Source of the DNA: Fictibacillus solisalsi
GTDB taxonomy: Bacteria > Bacillota > Bacilli > Bacillales > Fictibacillaceae
NCBI RefSeq assembly: GCF_900103485.1
Contig: NZ_FNHW01000001.1
Span: forward strand, 1,213,418-1,277,417
Length of the DNA: 64,000 bases
Direction of reading: 5' to 3'
The stretch's first letter is position 1, and the number at the start of each line of letters is the position of its first letter. The notes under the pieces were generated by a model. That model ran no database searches and was not told where the DNA came from. It saw only the letters and a program-made list of their open reading frames with translations. The position numbers and the translations under genes were made by a program. Below, piece by piece: positions 25,933 to 37,288 of the stretch.

Positions 25933-25961
25933 CTTTAAAGCATGTCAGTGTATCTTGTCAA
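25933..25961 (-). promoter_or_regulatory. Likely sigma-A promoter of the DAHP synthase gene
   Basis: Read on the minus strand: a perfect -35 TTGACA (25961-25956), 17 bases, then TTAAAG (25938-25933) as a weak -10. The leader to the start codon would be about 130 bases; I see no terminator or known riboswitch in it. Confidence 0.45.
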
Positions 25962-26051
25962 GGTCTTATTTTCAGATTTTTTTTGAGAAACTGTAAAATT
26001 ATAAAAATTCCTCTGACCCTCTTTACAATCCGCGCCAACCATGTTAAAACT

Positions 26052-26060
26052 TGATATAAT
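26052..26060 (+). promoter_or_regulatory. Extended -10 promoter of the aroC operon
   Basis: TGATATAAT (26052-26060) fits the extended -10 form TGnTATAAT. There is no good -35, which extended -10 promoters tolerate. Transcription would start about 20-25 bases ahead of the T-box leader. Confidence 0.6.
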
Positions 26061-26089
26061 ACAATCTTAAAATGCAATGACAGGCAACA

Positions 26090-26322
26090 GTAGTATTCTT
26101 CTCCCTGTTATAAAGAGAGCTGATGGACGGTGTGAATCAGCACAAAGGAGAATGCGAATTACACCCTCGAGCTTCCTTTTTGAACGGTTGGTTGATTCAA
26201 TCAGTAAAAAAGGACGGTTAATTACCGTTATCCTGAATGAAGAGGCGGATGATGTTTGTCCGCAATGAGGGTGGTACCGCGAATAAATTCGTCCCTGCTA
26301 TTTTTTAGCAGGGGCTTTTTTT
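26090..26322 (+). promoter_or_regulatory. T-box leader, probably tyrosine-specific
   Basis: The T-box sequence AGGGTGGTACCGCG is at 26268-26281, with the UGGU bulge able to pair with an ACCA tRNA end. The terminator hairpin CCCTGCTA/TAGCAGGG (26293-26313) is followed by a T run. Stem I carries the AGAGAGC element near 26113. The 3' side of its specifier loop reads GAATTACACC, where the codon before ACC is TAC (26160-26162), tyrosine. This suits an operon containing tyrA. Uncharged tRNA-Tyr would favour the antiterminator and switch the operon on. Confidence 0.92.
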
Positions 26323-26356
26323 ATATTCCATTAAGAGAAACTGGAGGAAATGTAAC

Positions 26357-27526
26357 ATGAGATATCTAACAGCCGGAGAATCACACGGACCACAGCTAAC
26401 TACCATCCTGGAAGGTGTGCCATCGGGACTGCCTTTAACTGCGCAGGCCATCAATGAAGAACTGTCCCGAAGACAAAAAGGGCACGGCCGCGGCCGCAGG
26501 ATGCAGATTGAAAAGGACCAGGCCATCATTAACAGCGGCGTACGCCATGGTTATACACTGGGTTCGCCTATTACACTGGCAGTTGAAAACCGCGATTTCA
26601 AACACTGGACGAAAATCATGGGCGCTGAACCCCTTGAAGATGACAGTGAAGAAGTGAAACGCCAAATTACGCGTCCCCGCCCCGGGCATGCTGATTTAAA
26701 TGGAGCGATTAAATATAATCACCGGGACATGAGAAATGTATTGGAGCGTTCATCCGCAAGGGAAACGACAGTACGGGTAGCAGCAGGGGCAGTTGCGAAA
26801 CAACTATTAAATGAGTTGGGTATCCAGGTTGGCGGCCATGTCATCGAAATTGGCGGGGTAGTGGCAGAAAAAACGGACTATGACACTCTTAAAGATCTTC
26901 AGGAAAGAACAGAAGCCTCACCTGTGCGCTGTTTGGATGAAGAAGCAGGCCTTAAGATGATGAAAGCCATTGATGAGGCAAAGGAAAACGGGGATTCGAT
27001 TGGCGGAATTGTAGAAGTGATTGTGGAAGGCATGCCGATCGGTGTTGGCAGCTATGTCCATTATGATCGTAAATTAGATGCGAAACTTGCTGCCGCTGTA
27101 ATGAGCATTAATGCTTTTAAAGGAGTGGAAATTGGAATCGGGTTTGAAGCTGCCCATAAGCCAGGAAGCCTTGTCCATGACGAAATCACATGGAACAAAG
27201 AAGACGGCTACTCAAGAAAAACAAACAATGCCGGAGGGTTTGAAGGCGGCATGACAACAGGAATGCCTGTTGTTGTGAGAGGTGTTATGAAGCCGATTCC
27301 TACATTATATAAACCATTGCAAAGTGTGGATATTGATTCCAAAGAGGCTTTTCAGGCAAGCATTGAACGTTCGGACAGCTGCGCTGTACCTGCTGCCAGT
27401 GTTGTGGCAGAAGCTGTTGTCGCCTGGGAACTTGCCGCTGCCCTTGTGGAACAATTTGGCTCTGACAACATCGAGCGCATGAAGGAAAACATCGCACGCC
27501 ATAACCAGCAGGCGAGTGATTTTTAA
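26357..27526 (+). CDS. aroC: Chorismate synthase
   Basis: Converts 5-enolpyruvylshikimate 3-phosphate to chorismate using reduced FMN as catalyst, the last shikimate step. The 389 residues begin [20 protein letters not shown], the first family signature. [12 protein letters not shown] lies near residue 37, [17 protein letters not shown] near 112, and the [16 protein letters not shown] signature is near residue 335. Called aroF in B. subtilis. It is the first gene behind the tyrosine T-box, ATG 26357 follows CTGGAGG, and its stop codon shares one base with the start of aroB, so translation is coupled. Confidence 0.97.
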   Translation: MRYLTAGESHGPQLTTILEGVPSGLPLTAQAINEELSRRQKGHGRGRRMQIEKDQAIINSGVRHGYTLGSPITLAVENRDFKHWTKIMGAEPLEDDSEEVKRQITRPRPGHADLNGAIKYNHRDMRNVLERSSARETTVRVAAGAVAKQLLNELGIQVGGHVIEIGGVVAEKTDYDTLKDLQERTEASPVRCLDEEAGLKMMKAIDEAKENGDSIGGIVEVIVEGMPIGVGSYVHYDRKLDAKLAAAVMSINAFKGVEIGIGFEAAHKPGSLVHDEITWNKEDGYSRKTNNAGGFEGGMTTGMPVVVRGVMKPIPTLYKPLQSVDIDSKEAFQASIERSDSCAVPAASVVAEAVVAWELAAALVEQFGSDNIERMKENIARHNQQASDF

Positions 27527-28620
27527 TGGAAACCTTGCACGTTGAAACCGAAACGAAGCAATATCCTGTTTTCATTGGAAATGAGATTATAACGGACCTT
27601 TCTCCTTTTATAAAAGAATTAAAGCCGGTTGTAACAAGTGTTCTTATCCTTTCCGACAAAACAGTCAGCGCGCTGTATATGGATAACGTCATTGAAGCCC
27701 TCCAAGGCTTGGACTTGCCCGTACACACCTTTGTTGTACCGAACGGAGATGGAGAAAAATCATTTTCCAACTATTATAATAGTCTCACGTTTGCGCTGGA
27801 AAATGGCTTGGACAGAAATTCGCTCATATTAGCGTTAGGCGGGGGTATGATCGGCGATCTGGCAGGATTTGTGGCTGGAACGTACATGCGGGGCATCCGA
27901 TTCATCCAGATCCCGACGACTCTTCTGGCCCACGACAGTGCGGTAGGGGGGAAAACTGGGATTAATCATCCGCTCGGCAAAAATATGGTAGGTGTGTTCC
28001 ACCAGCCGGAAGCGGTCTTTTATTCCATTAATTTTCTGGATACTTTGCCTCTCACGGAATTGCGTTCCGGTTTCGCAGAAGTGATCAAACATGCATTGAT
28101 TCAGGACGAAGAATTTTATAATTATTTAAAGGAAGAAATCTCAGACTTATCCGATATCCAGCTGGAAAATCTTTCTCATATTTTAAAAAAGGGAATCTCG
28201 ATTAAAGCAGAAGTAGTTTCACAGGATGAAAAAGAAAAAGGACTTCGGGCGATTTTAAATTTTGGTCATACACTTGGCCATGCTATTGAGAGCGAATCTG
28301 GATATGGTACCATCTCTCACGGTGATGCAGTGGCGATTGGAATGAGATTTGCACTGAAACTGAGTGAGGAGCTCGGAAACACAAATCTTCATTATAAAGA
28401 AATCTCCAACTGGCTAAAACAATTCAATTACCCTGGCGTTCCATTCCAACTCGATGCAATGCGGCTGCTGAGCGCCATGAAGAGAGATAAAAAATCAACA
28501 TCCGGCCACGTCAAAATGGTGCTGCTTGAGGCGATCGGGCAGCCGTATGTCAAAGAAGTAAGTGATTCCATCTTGCTGGATGCTTTGCAGAAATTTTTAC
28601 TGACAGACAAGGAGCAATAA
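27526..28620 (+). CDS. aroB: 3-Dehydroquinate synthase
   Basis: Cyclises DAHP to 3-dehydroquinate with NAD+ and a divalent metal, the second shikimate step. The 364 residues show DGEKSFSNYY near residue 76, GGGMIGDLAGFVAGTYMRG near residue 105, PTTLLAHDSAVGGKTGIN near 130, and the metal-binding His residues in LNFGHTLGHAIE near residue 245. The ATG is at 27526, in a TAATG overlap with the aroC stop, and there is no strong ribosome binding site of its own, in keeping with coupling. Confidence 0.97.
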   Translation: METLHVETETKQYPVFIGNEIITDLSPFIKELKPVVTSVLILSDKTVSALYMDNVIEALQGLDLPVHTFVVPNGDGEKSFSNYYNSLTFALENGLDRNSLILALGGGMIGDLAGFVAGTYMRGIRFIQIPTTLLAHDSAVGGKTGINHPLGKNMVGVFHQPEAVFYSINFLDTLPLTELRSGFAEVIKHALIQDEEFYNYLKEEISDLSDIQLENLSHILKKGISIKAEVVSQDEKEKGLRAILNFGHTLGHAIESESGYGTISHGDAVAIGMRFALKLSEELGNTNLHYKEISNWLKQFNYPGVPFQLDAMRLLSAMKRDKKSTSGHVKMVLLEAIGQPYVKEVSDSILLDALQKFLLTDKEQ

Positions 28621-28622
28621 CT

Positions 28623-29723
28623 GTGAAAAAAAGGGTACTGCTGATCGGATTGGGCCTTATCGGCGGATCCATTGCCATGGCAGTTAAAAAAGAACACGAA
28701 TGTATTATTGTTGGACATGACATTTCTAAGGACCATGAAAATTTGGCAAAAAGACTGCAGATTGTGGACGAAATCGGCAGCGATTTGGAGAAAGAAGCAG
28801 GAGCTGCTGACCTTATTGTTCTGGCAACACCAGTGGAGGAAACCGAACGCTTGCTGGATTGGTTTGCTTCTTTTGAAACCCCGCCTAAAGCACTGATCAC
28901 CGATGTAGGGAGTACAAAGAGCAAAATCATGCAGAAAGCCATAAAGCTGCAAGACAAAGGCATCGACTTTATTGGCGGCCATCCAATGGCCGGTTCCCAT
29001 AAATCAGGCCCTGGAAGTGCAAAAGCACACCTGTTTGAGAATGCGTTCTACATGATGACTCCAACTCCTTCAACTCCGGATGACCATATCAATGAACTGA
29101 AGGAATGGCTAAAAGGGACACATGCCAAATTTATTGTCATGGACGCTGAAAAACATGATTTATTAACAGGGGTTGTCAGCCATTTTCCACATGTCGTGGC
29201 GGCCAGTCTGGTACGCCAGGTTGAGCAATATGCCAATTCCCACGCTCAAATCAATGATTTGGCTGCCGGAGGGTTTAAAGATATTACCCGGATTGCATCG
29301 AGCAGCCCGGCCATGTGGAAGGATATCATTAAGCATAATAAAGAGAACATACTGCAGCTGATCGATGAGTGGGCTTACGAAATGGAATACGTGAAAGACT
29401 TGGTTAAAAGTGAGAATGATCAGGGGCTCTACAACTATTTTTCAGGTGCTAAATCCTATCGTGATGCCTTGCCGATCAAAGCAAAAGGAGCGATTACTTC
29501 CTTTTATGACCTTTATGTTGACATCATTGATGATATTGGAGTTATCTCCCGTGTCACCTCAATCCTTGCCGACAACAAGCTCAGCATCACCAATATCCGT
29601 GTCATCGAAGCAAGAGAAGACATTTACGGCGTGCTGCGGGTAAGCTTTCAGTCCGAGGACGATCGTCAGTCGGCAAAAGAAAGCTTGGAAAAATTGCAAT
29701 TTACAACGTATGTTGCCATGTAG
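28623..29723 (+). CDS. tyrA: Prephenate dehydrogenase
   Basis: Oxidatively decarboxylates prephenate to 4-hydroxyphenylpyruvate, committing chorismate to tyrosine. The 366 residues start at GTG 28623 behind AAGGAG. The NAD-binding motif is LLIGLGLIGGSIA at residues 5-17; VTDVGSTKSKI lies near 98, the catalytic-site GGHPMAGSHKSGP near 119, and a C-terminal ACT domain from about residue 295 (DDIGVISRVTSILADNKLS) suggests allosteric control by tyrosine. It lies three bases after aroB. Its presence explains the tyrosine specificity of the operon's T-box. Confidence 0.95.
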   Translation: MKKRVLLIGLGLIGGSIAMAVKKEHECIIVGHDISKDHENLAKRLQIVDEIGSDLEKEAGAADLIVLATPVEETERLLDWFASFETPPKALITDVGSTKSKIMQKAIKLQDKGIDFIGGHPMAGSHKSGPGSAKAHLFENAFYMMTPTPSTPDDHINELKEWLKGTHAKFIVMDAEKHDLLTGVVSHFPHVVAASLVRQVEQYANSHAQINDLAAGGFKDITRIASSSPAMWKDIIKHNKENILQLIDEWAYEMEYVKDLVKSENDQGLYNYFSGAKSYRDALPIKAKGAITSFYDLYVDIIDDIGVISRVTSILADNKLSITNIRVIEAREDIYGVLRVSFQSEDDRQSAKESLEKLQFTTYVAM

Positions 29724-29743
29724 TAAATAAGGAGGTTTAAAAC

Positions 29744-31042
29744 ATGTTGAAAACGTTGCGGCCTGTATCAGGTTTGCGGGGGACCCTAAACGTTCCCGGA
29801 GATAAATCGATTTCTCACCGTGCAGTTATGTTCGGATCCATTGCAGAAGGCACAACAACCGTGAACGGTTTTCTTCCCGGAGATGATTGTTTGAGCACCA
29901 TCGAATGTTTCAGGAAGATGGGGGTATCCATCGAGCAGAAGGACGATACAGTTAAAATAGAAGGAAAAGGTTTGGACGGTCTGAATGAACCTACGGATAT
30001 TCTGGATGTTGGAAACTCAGGCACTACGATCCGTTTAATGCTTGGCATCCTTGCCAACACACCTTTTCATTCATGTCTTACTGGAGATTCTTCAATTGCC
30101 AAGCGGCCAATGAAAAGGGTGACCGGGCCATTGCGGGAAACGGGGGCCGCCATTGATGGAAGAGACGATGGAAATTTTGTTCCGCTCTCCATCCGGGGTG
30201 GTAAAACGAAAGGTTTTCATTATACTTCACCCGTTGCGAGTGCTCAGGTGAAGTCTGCCATGCTGTTGTCCGGTTTAAAGACAGAAGGAACTACTTCTGT
30301 AACCGAACCGCATACCTCAAGGGACCATACTGAGCGCATGTTGAAGGCCTTCGGATGTGAAGTGGAGGTAAGTGGGAAGACCGCAAGCCTGAAGGGTGGC
30401 CAAACCCTAAAAGGAACACATATTGAGGTCCCGGGTGATATTTCATCTGCCGCGTTTTTTTTGGTGGCAGGGGCCATCATTCCTAACAGTGAAATAACTT
30501 TGAAAAAAGTAGGTATGAACCCCACCAGAACAGGTATTATTGATGTTCTCAAACAAATGGGAGCCGATCTGACCATCTCCGGGCTGTCCGGAGAGGAATC
30601 AGAGCCCTATGCCGATATTACCGTTCGTACGTCCAAACTTAATGGAATTGAAATCGGCGGAGAAATTATTCCACGCTTAATCGATGAAATTCCGATAATT
30701 GCACTCGCAGCAACTCAAGCTTCCGGCACAACAGTAATTATGGATGCAGCTGAATTGAAAGTAAAAGAGAGCAACCGTATCGACACGGTAGTTAATGAGC
30801 TTAAAAAGTTCGGAGCAGATATAACTGCTACTGCAGACGGAATGATTATCAAGAAAACTGAACTTCTGCAAGGGGCGGAGACTGACAGTCATGGTGATCA
30901 CAGAATTGGAATGATGCTGGCGATCGCTGCCTGTCTAAGTGCAGGAGAAACGACACTGTTGAACAGCCAGGCTGTTACCGTTTCATATCCCAACTTCTTT
31001 GAACAGCTCGAGCAGCTGCAAAAGGAAAACATCGAAGTATAA
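29744..31042 (+). CDS. aroA: 5-Enolpyruvylshikimate-3-phosphate synthase
   Basis: Transfers the enolpyruvyl group of PEP to shikimate 3-phosphate. The 432 residues show [20 protein letters not shown] near residue 18, the family signature region [17 protein letters not shown] near residue 87, [19 protein letters not shown] near 118, and [19 protein letters not shown] near 340. The NSGTT loop and RPM-x-R motif are typical of the class II enzymes of Gram-positive bacteria. B. subtilis calls this gene aroE. ATG 29744 follows AAGGAGG; it is the last gene before the operon terminator. Confidence 0.95.
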   Translation: MLKTLRPVSGLRGTLNVPGDKSISHRAVMFGSIAEGTTTVNGFLPGDDCLSTIECFRKMGVSIEQKDDTVKIEGKGLDGLNEPTDILDVGNSGTTIRLMLGILANTPFHSCLTGDSSIAKRPMKRVTGPLRETGAAIDGRDDGNFVPLSIRGGKTKGFHYTSPVASAQVKSAMLLSGLKTEGTTSVTEPHTSRDHTERMLKAFGCEVEVSGKTASLKGGQTLKGTHIEVPGDISSAAFFLVAGAIIPNSEITLKKVGMNPTRTGIIDVLKQMGADLTISGLSGEESEPYADITVRTSKLNGIEIGGEIIPRLIDEIPIIALAATQASGTTVIMDAAELKVKESNRIDTVVNELKKFGADITATADGMIIKKTELLQGAETDSHGDHRIGMMLAIAACLSAGETTLLNSQAVTVSYPNFFEQLEQLQKENIEV

Positions 31043-31078
31043 TATAATAGTAGAAAAAATTTCAGAACAGCATAAACT

Positions 31079-31110
31079 GCGGAGGAGTGGAATTCTTCTC
31101 CGCTCTTTTT
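31079..31110 (+). terminator. Terminator of the aroC-aroB-tyrA-aroA operon
   Basis: GCGGAGGAG pairs with CTTCTCCGC (one mismatch) followed by TCTTTTT. Confidence 0.75.
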
Positions 31111-31133
31111 CGTGGGAAGAAAAGCAGTTTTAA

Positions 31134-32834
<1,701 letters not shown>

Positions 32835-32840
32835 ACAAAG

Positions 32841-32868
32841 CGGCCCTTCTGGCCGTTTTTGTTTTTTT
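32841..32868 (+). terminator. Terminator of the ABC-F gene
   Basis: CGGCC/GGCCG with a 5-base loop is followed by TTTTTGTTTTTTT. Confidence 0.8.
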
Positions 32869-32992
32869 AACTGGATTGATTATAAAACAAAAAGGGAAAA
32901 ATAGAGAGAAACACCCTTTTAGAAATAATATCAACCGGACGGCGGGGAATAATCGCAGAAGAATTGAATTATTTCCCATTGTCAGAATTCTA

Positions 32993-33021
32993 TTGTTTTT
33001 TATCCGGTTTCTAGGTATAGT
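32993..33021 (+). promoter_or_regulatory. Likely sigma-A promoter of the pxp cluster
   Basis: TTGTTT (32993-32998) and TATAGT (33016-33021) are 17 bases apart, about 30 bases ahead of the pxpB start. Confidence 0.55.
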
Positions 33022-33053
33022 GTGGTTTAACTGGATTGGGAAAGGATGCTGTA

Positions 33054-33773
33054 ATGTTTCAAAATATTAACTACTTAAGCTTTGGAGAAGCAGGAATTCT
33101 CCTGGAGTTTGGCTCTGTCATGGACAAAAAGGTAAATCTTCAAATACATAAAACGGCAAAATGGCTCAATGATCATCCGTTTGACGGCTTTATTGAAACC
33201 GTTCCTGCCTACACCACGCTGACTGTTTTATATAATCCTGTAATATTCATCCATCCTAATAAGTCAGCATTTGAATTGGCGGTAGAACAAATCAAAAAAA
33301 GGATCGAATTGATGCCGGAAGAAAGCCTCACGGTAGGCCGGACGGTTGAAATTCCTGTTTGTTATGGCGGTGACTTTGGCCCTGATCTTGAAAAAGTGGG
33401 AGAGATCAACGGGCTGAGCCCACAGGAAGTCATCTCAATACATACTGAGGAAACATATTACGTGTATATGCTTGGTTTTGCACCAGGTTTCCCGTTTCTG
33501 GGAGGAATGGCAAAAAAGATCGCTGCTCCACGTTTATCATCTCCCCGTCTGTCCATTCCAAAAGGAAGCGTCGGAATTGCAGGGGAACAGACCGGCATTT
33601 ATCCCATTGAAACACCTGGTGGCTGGCAGCTGATTGGCAGAACACCAACACGTCTTTTTACACCTGAACAGGATCCTCCTGTATTGTTACAGGCCGGGGA
33701 TCAGGTGAAATTTTATGAAATCACGCTGGATGAATATCACGCATGGGAGGCTGAACATGAGCATCACGATTAA
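33054..33773 (+). CDS. pxpB: 5-Oxoprolinase subunit B (KipI-like)
   Basis: A 239-residue protein of the carboxyltransferase domain, subdomain C/D family. Landmarks are SFGEAGILLEFG at the N-terminus, IPVCYGGDFGPDLE near residue 103, the TEETYYVYMLGFAPGFPFLG stretch near 140, and RLSIPKGSVGIAGEQTGIYP near 165. With PxpC and PxpA it forms the prokaryotic ATP-dependent 5-oxoprolinase that opens 5-oxoproline to glutamate. The homologue KipI of B. subtilis was first described as an inhibitor of the sporulation kinase KinA. ATG 33054 has AAAGGATG upstream; the in-frame TTG 33036 has none. It overlaps pxpC by 17 bases. Confidence 0.92.
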   Translation: MFQNINYLSFGEAGILLEFGSVMDKKVNLQIHKTAKWLNDHPFDGFIETVPAYTTLTVLYNPVIFIHPNKSAFELAVEQIKKRIELMPEESLTVGRTVEIPVCYGGDFGPDLEKVGEINGLSPQEVISIHTEETYYVYMLGFAPGFPFLGGMAKKIAAPRLSSPRLSIPKGSVGIAGEQTGIYPIETPGGWQLIGRTPTRLFTPEQDPPVLLQAGDQVKFYEITLDEYHAWEAEHEHHD

Positions 33774-34725
33774 TAAACCAGGAATGCTGACAAGCCTTCA
33801 GGATTTGGGGAGGTATTCCTATCAGCAATTCGGCGTAATTGCCAGTGGTGCCATGGACCCCTTCGCTCATACCGTGGCCAATCTGCTTGTCGGTAACCCG
33901 GAAAATGAAGCGACCATTGAAGCAACCCTTCTGGGACCGCGGATTACGTTTGAGATCGATACCTATATTGCCGTATGCGGAGCTGATCTTACTCCTTCTC
34001 TAAATGGGAAACGCATTCAAAATTGGCGCCCTTATAAGGTAAATAAGGATGATGTCCTCGAATTCGGCAAATGCAAATGGGGTTGCAGGGTATATATTGC
34101 CGTTGCTGGTGGATTCGATACGGAGCCGGTTATGGGAAGCAGGAGTACATACCTTCGTGCTGGTATCGGGGGTCATCAGGGAAGAGCATTAAAAGAGGGA
34201 GACAGGCTGAAAACGGGGTCATTCAATCCAACATTTCAGCCTGTTTCGTTAAATTGGAAGATGAGTCGGGGCATGCGCTCTGTCTATGAGAAGATGGGAT
34301 CTATTCGCGCGGTAAAAGGCAGGCATTTTAATTACTTTACATTGGACAGCCAAAAAGTATTTTTTGAAAAAGAATTTATGATCACGACCAAATCCGACAG
34401 AATGGGTTATCGTGCAGAAGGGACATCCCTTCAGTTGGAGCGGAAAGAAGAAATCTTGTCAGAACCCGTATTGTTTGGCACTGTTCAGGTGCCGGCTGAA
34501 GGAAACCCTATTATATTGATGGCTGACCGGCAAACGACCGGTGGCTACCCCAAAATCGCACAAACGGCTTTTGTAGACTTGCCCAAGCTGGCACAGGCCA
34601 AGCCGGGGGACAAGATCGTATTTCAGGAAATTTCTGAAGAGGAAGCGCAAATCAATTACATCATTCAAAAAATACAGCTCAAATACTTGCAGACGGGAAT
34701 TCGTCTCAAAAACAGAGAAGGGTGA
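33757..34725 (+). CDS. pxpC: 5-Oxoprolinase subunit C (KipA-like, biotin-dependent carboxyltransferase domain)
   Basis: A 322-residue protein of the carboxyltransferase domain, subdomain A/B family. Typical stretches are [20 protein letters not shown] at the N-terminus, [32 protein letters not shown] near residue 73, [20 protein letters not shown] near 115, and [16 protein letters not shown] near 255. It forms the catalytic core with PxpB. ATG 33757 follows GGGAGG inside the end of pxpB, so translation of the two is coupled; B. subtilis kipI and kipA are similarly arranged. A biotin attachment domain is absent, as usual for this short form. Confidence 0.92.
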   Translation: MSITINKPGMLTSLQDLGRYSYQQFGVIASGAMDPFAHTVANLLVGNPENEATIEATLLGPRITFEIDTYIAVCGADLTPSLNGKRIQNWRPYKVNKDDVLEFGKCKWGCRVYIAVAGGFDTEPVMGSRSTYLRAGIGGHQGRALKEGDRLKTGSFNPTFQPVSLNWKMSRGMRSVYEKMGSIRAVKGRHFNYFTLDSQKVFFEKEFMITTKSDRMGYRAEGTSLQLERKEEILSEPVLFGTVQVPAEGNPIILMADRQTTGGYPKIAQTAFVDLPKLAQAKPGDKIVFQEISEEEAQINYIIQKIQLKYLQTGIRLKNREG

Positions 34726-34729
34726 GAAC

Positions 34730-35488
34730 ATGCAATTGTTGGTGGATATAAACTGTGACATGGGAGAAAGTTTCGGCCGCTATAAAATTGGTCATGATAA
34801 AGAAATGATGGAGCATATTTCTTCCGCGAATATTGCCTGCGGGTTCCATGCAGGGGATCCTTCCATTATGAAGGAAACGGTCAGGCTGGCACTTAAAAAT
34901 AACGTGGCGGTTGGTGCCCATCCCGGACTTCCTGATCTGATTGGTTTTGGGCGCAGAAATTTTTCCCTCACACCTCAGGAAGCCTATGATTATGTACTTT
35001 ACCAAACAGGAGCATTGCATGCGTTTGTACAGGCAGAAGGCGGGAGAATCCGCCATGTTAAGCCGCATGGAGCGCTTTATAACATGGCGGCTGTGAATAA
35101 AGAACTGGCCAAAGGGATCGCTGAAGCTGTCTATAACCTGAACCCAGACATTATTCTTTTCGGACTTGCGGGAAGTGAGTTGATCAATGCAGGTAACGAA
35201 ACAGGCCTTCAGACTTGCAGTGAAGTGTTCGCGGACAGAACCTATCAGCCGGACGGCACCCTCACCCCGAGAAGTCAGCCCGACTGTATGCTGACGAACG
35301 ATGATGATGCTGTGAACCAGGTCATTAAGATGGTCAAGCAGGGCAAGGTGACCACTCACGCTGGTGATATTTCCATTAAAGCGGAAACCATTTGTATTCA
35401 TGGAGACGGTGAACACGCCCTTTCGTTTGCTGAGAAAATCAATTCAGCTTTTGAAAAAGAAGGCATTCAACGCATAAACTACGGATGA
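34730..35488 (+). CDS. pxpA: 5-Oxoprolinase subunit A (LamB/YcsF family)
   Basis: A 252-residue cytoplasmic protein of the LamB/YcsF family. It has the family's opening [17 protein letters not shown], then [16 protein letters not shown] near residue 40, [16 protein letters not shown] near 62, VKPHGALYN near 110, and [17 protein letters not shown] near 165. In the Pxp complex it is thought to phosphorylate the 5-oxoproline amide oxygen with ATP. It begins five bases after pxpC. 5-Oxoproline arises from spontaneous glutamine cyclisation, so the complex removes a damage product or uses it as food. Confidence 0.95.
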   Translation: MQLLVDINCDMGESFGRYKIGHDKEMMEHISSANIACGFHAGDPSIMKETVRLALKNNVAVGAHPGLPDLIGFGRRNFSLTPQEAYDYVLYQTGALHAFVQAEGGRIRHVKPHGALYNMAAVNKELAKGIAEAVYNLNPDIILFGLAGSELINAGNETGLQTCSEVFADRTYQPDGTLTPRSQPDCMLTNDDDAVNQVIKMVKQGKVTTHAGDISIKAETICIHGDGEHALSFAEKINSAFEKEGIQRINYG

Positions 35489-35502
35489 AACGAGGAAAAT
35501 AG

Positions 35503-36678
35503 ATGAAACAAAAAAGCAGTTGGCAGCTCCTGCTGGGAGCGGCATTCCTGATGGCAACCTCTGCCATCGGACCCGGATTTCTAGTACAAACAACGGTTTT
35601 TACTCAATCATTGCTTGCAAGTTTTGGGTTTGTTATTTTAATATCCATTCTTCTTGATATTGGCGCTCAGCTCAATGTTTGGAGAATCATAGCTGTATCC
35701 GAACGAAAGGCCCAGGATATTGCCAATACACTTTTACCTGGCCTGGGTTATTTTATCGCCCTGCTTGTCATGATTGGCGGTTTTGCCTTTAATATCGGTA
35801 ACGTTGGTGGAGCAGGTCTAGGGCTGAACGTTATCTTTGGCGGACTGTCCCCGCAAGCTGGAGCAGCGATCAGCGGAGCAATTGCCATCTCCATCTTTTT
35901 GGTGAAGGAAGCGGGTAAAGCGATGGACCGTTTTGCCCTGATTGCAGGCTTTGTCATGGTCGCTCTTACTGTGTATGTAGCCATTGTTTCGTCACCGCCG
36001 GTCGGTGAAGCGGTGGTTAAAACATTTGTTCCCGATAAGATTGATTTTGCCGCCATTGTTACACTTGTAGGTGGAACAGTCGGAGGCTACATCACGTTTG
36101 CTGGAGGACACAGGCTGTTGGACGCTGGTGTCAAGGGAGAAGAAGCTATTGGGGAAGTGAATAAGAGTGCGGTCTCAGCCATCGGTATTGCTTCCATCAT
36201 GCGTATTTTCCTTTTCCTTGCGGCGCTCGGTGTGATTGCAAGTGGTGTAACCCTGGATCCAGGGAATCCTCCTGCATCGGTCTTTAAGCATGCAGCGGGA
36301 AATATCGGCTATAAGATATTCGGTATTGTCATGTGGTCGGCGGCTGTTACCTCTATTGTTGGTGCTGCGTACACGTCAGTATCTTTTATCCGCTCATTTC
36401 ATCCGAGGCTTGAAAAGTACGGTAACCTGCTCATTGTAGTTTTTATTCTTTTATCTACGATTATCTTTATCCAAGTCGGGAATCCAGTAAGATTACTTGT
36501 GTTCGTTGGCGCGTTAAACGGCTTAATTCTGCCGATTACACTTGGAGTGATGCTGGTTGCCGCTTATAATAAAAATATCGTCGGTTCTTACAGACACCCC
36601 CTGTGGATGACGCTTGTCGGAGCTGTTATATCCATTGGGATGGCAGTGATGGGCGTCCTGGCATTTTTGAAACTGTAG
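35503..36678 (+). CDS. NRAMP-superfamily transporter (YcsG-like), probable 5-oxoproline permease
   Basis: A 391-residue protein with about 11 membrane segments in the LeuT-like NRAMP fold. In true NRAMP metal importers helix 1 carries DPGN and helix 6 MPH. Here helix 1 reads TSAIGPGFLVQTT and helix 6 reads ITFAGGHRLLDAG, so the metal ligands are missing. Length and context match B. subtilis YcsG, which lies beside ycsF (pxpA) and kipI/kipA. It starts 14 bases after pxpA. The simplest reading is an uptake system for 5-oxoproline or a related organic acid; this is inference from context. Confidence 0.8.
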   Translation: MKQKSSWQLLLGAAFLMATSAIGPGFLVQTTVFTQSLLASFGFVILISILLDIGAQLNVWRIIAVSERKAQDIANTLLPGLGYFIALLVMIGGFAFNIGNVGGAGLGLNVIFGGLSPQAGAAISGAIAISIFLVKEAGKAMDRFALIAGFVMVALTVYVAIVSSPPVGEAVVKTFVPDKIDFAAIVTLVGGTVGGYITFAGGHRLLDAGVKGEEAIGEVNKSAVSAIGIASIMRIFLFLAALGVIASGVTLDPGNPPASVFKHAAGNIGYKIFGIVMWSAAVTSIVGAAYTSVSFIRSFHPRLEKYGNLLIVVFILLSTIIFIQVGNPVRLLVFVGALNGLILPITLGVMLVAAYNKNIVGSYRHPLWMTLVGAVISIGMAVMGVLAFLKL

Positions 36679-36706
36679 CCTGTATTAATATAAAATAGAG
36701 GTGATT

Positions 36707-37276
36707 ATGGTGAAAAGCTTAAACGAGTGGTTTCATGAAGGTTTAACGAACAAAGAATATGTGGACAGTATGACCGTCAACAAGAAGGAACTGCAGTCCA
36801 TCTATGACCGCTTTACACTTCCTGAAAAAGACAAGGACTTTTACCAGACACTACCGAAGAAACAGCTCAAGGCTGTTGTTCTTACGGCGGACTGGTGCGG
36901 AGATGCCATGCTCTGTGTACCCATCATTGAACGGATTGCCGAGTATGCCGGAATTGAATTGAAATATTTAATTAGAGATGAAAACTTGGAGCTGATGGAC
37001 CAGTATTTGACCAATGGGACCTCGCGCGCCATTCCAAAGTTCATCTTTATGGATCAGGATGGGAACGAAAAAGCGGTATGGGGACCAAGATCCCCAGAGG
37101 TGCAAAGCCTGATCGAGCAAGAGAGGGGCAAGCTTCCTTCCAAAAACGATCCGGCATTTGAACAAAAACAGCAGGAGATGTATAGACTCTTTAAAGAAAA
37201 ACTGACGAGTGATGAAGACCTTTGGCAATCGGTCAATCATAGCCTTAAAAATGAGTTGCAAAAACTTACAGTTTAA
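36707..37276 (+). CDS. Thioredoxin-fold protein
   Basis: A 189-residue cytoplasmic protein. The central part (about residues 60-130) is a thioredoxin fold: VVLTADWCGDAMLCVPIIERI gives the position of the active site, but the spacing is WCGDAMLC, not the CxxC of classical thioredoxins, and a cis-Pro follows in AIPKFIFMD. The C-terminal 60 residues are a charged helical extension. Similar Bacillus proteins are annotated only as thioredoxin family. ATG 36707 has AGAGGTG upstream; the in-frame GTG 36701 lies in that site. It closes the pxp-transporter cluster before a terminator, but a functional link is not shown. Confidence 0.82.
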   Translation: MVKSLNEWFHEGLTNKEYVDSMTVNKKELQSIYDRFTLPEKDKDFYQTLPKKQLKAVVLTADWCGDAMLCVPIIERIAEYAGIELKYLIRDENLELMDQYLTNGTSRAIPKFIFMDQDGNEKAVWGPRSPEVQSLIEQERGKLPSKNDPAFEQKQQEMYRLFKEKLTSDEDLWQSVNHSLKNELQKLTV

Positions 37277-37288
37277 TGTAATAGACGG

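Noticed and set aside
32866-33038. 13-base direct repeat TTTAACTGGATTG at 32866-32878 and 33026-33038
   Set aside because: A single pair of short repeats in AT-rich DNA without an insertion, target duplication or known binding motif; likely chance.
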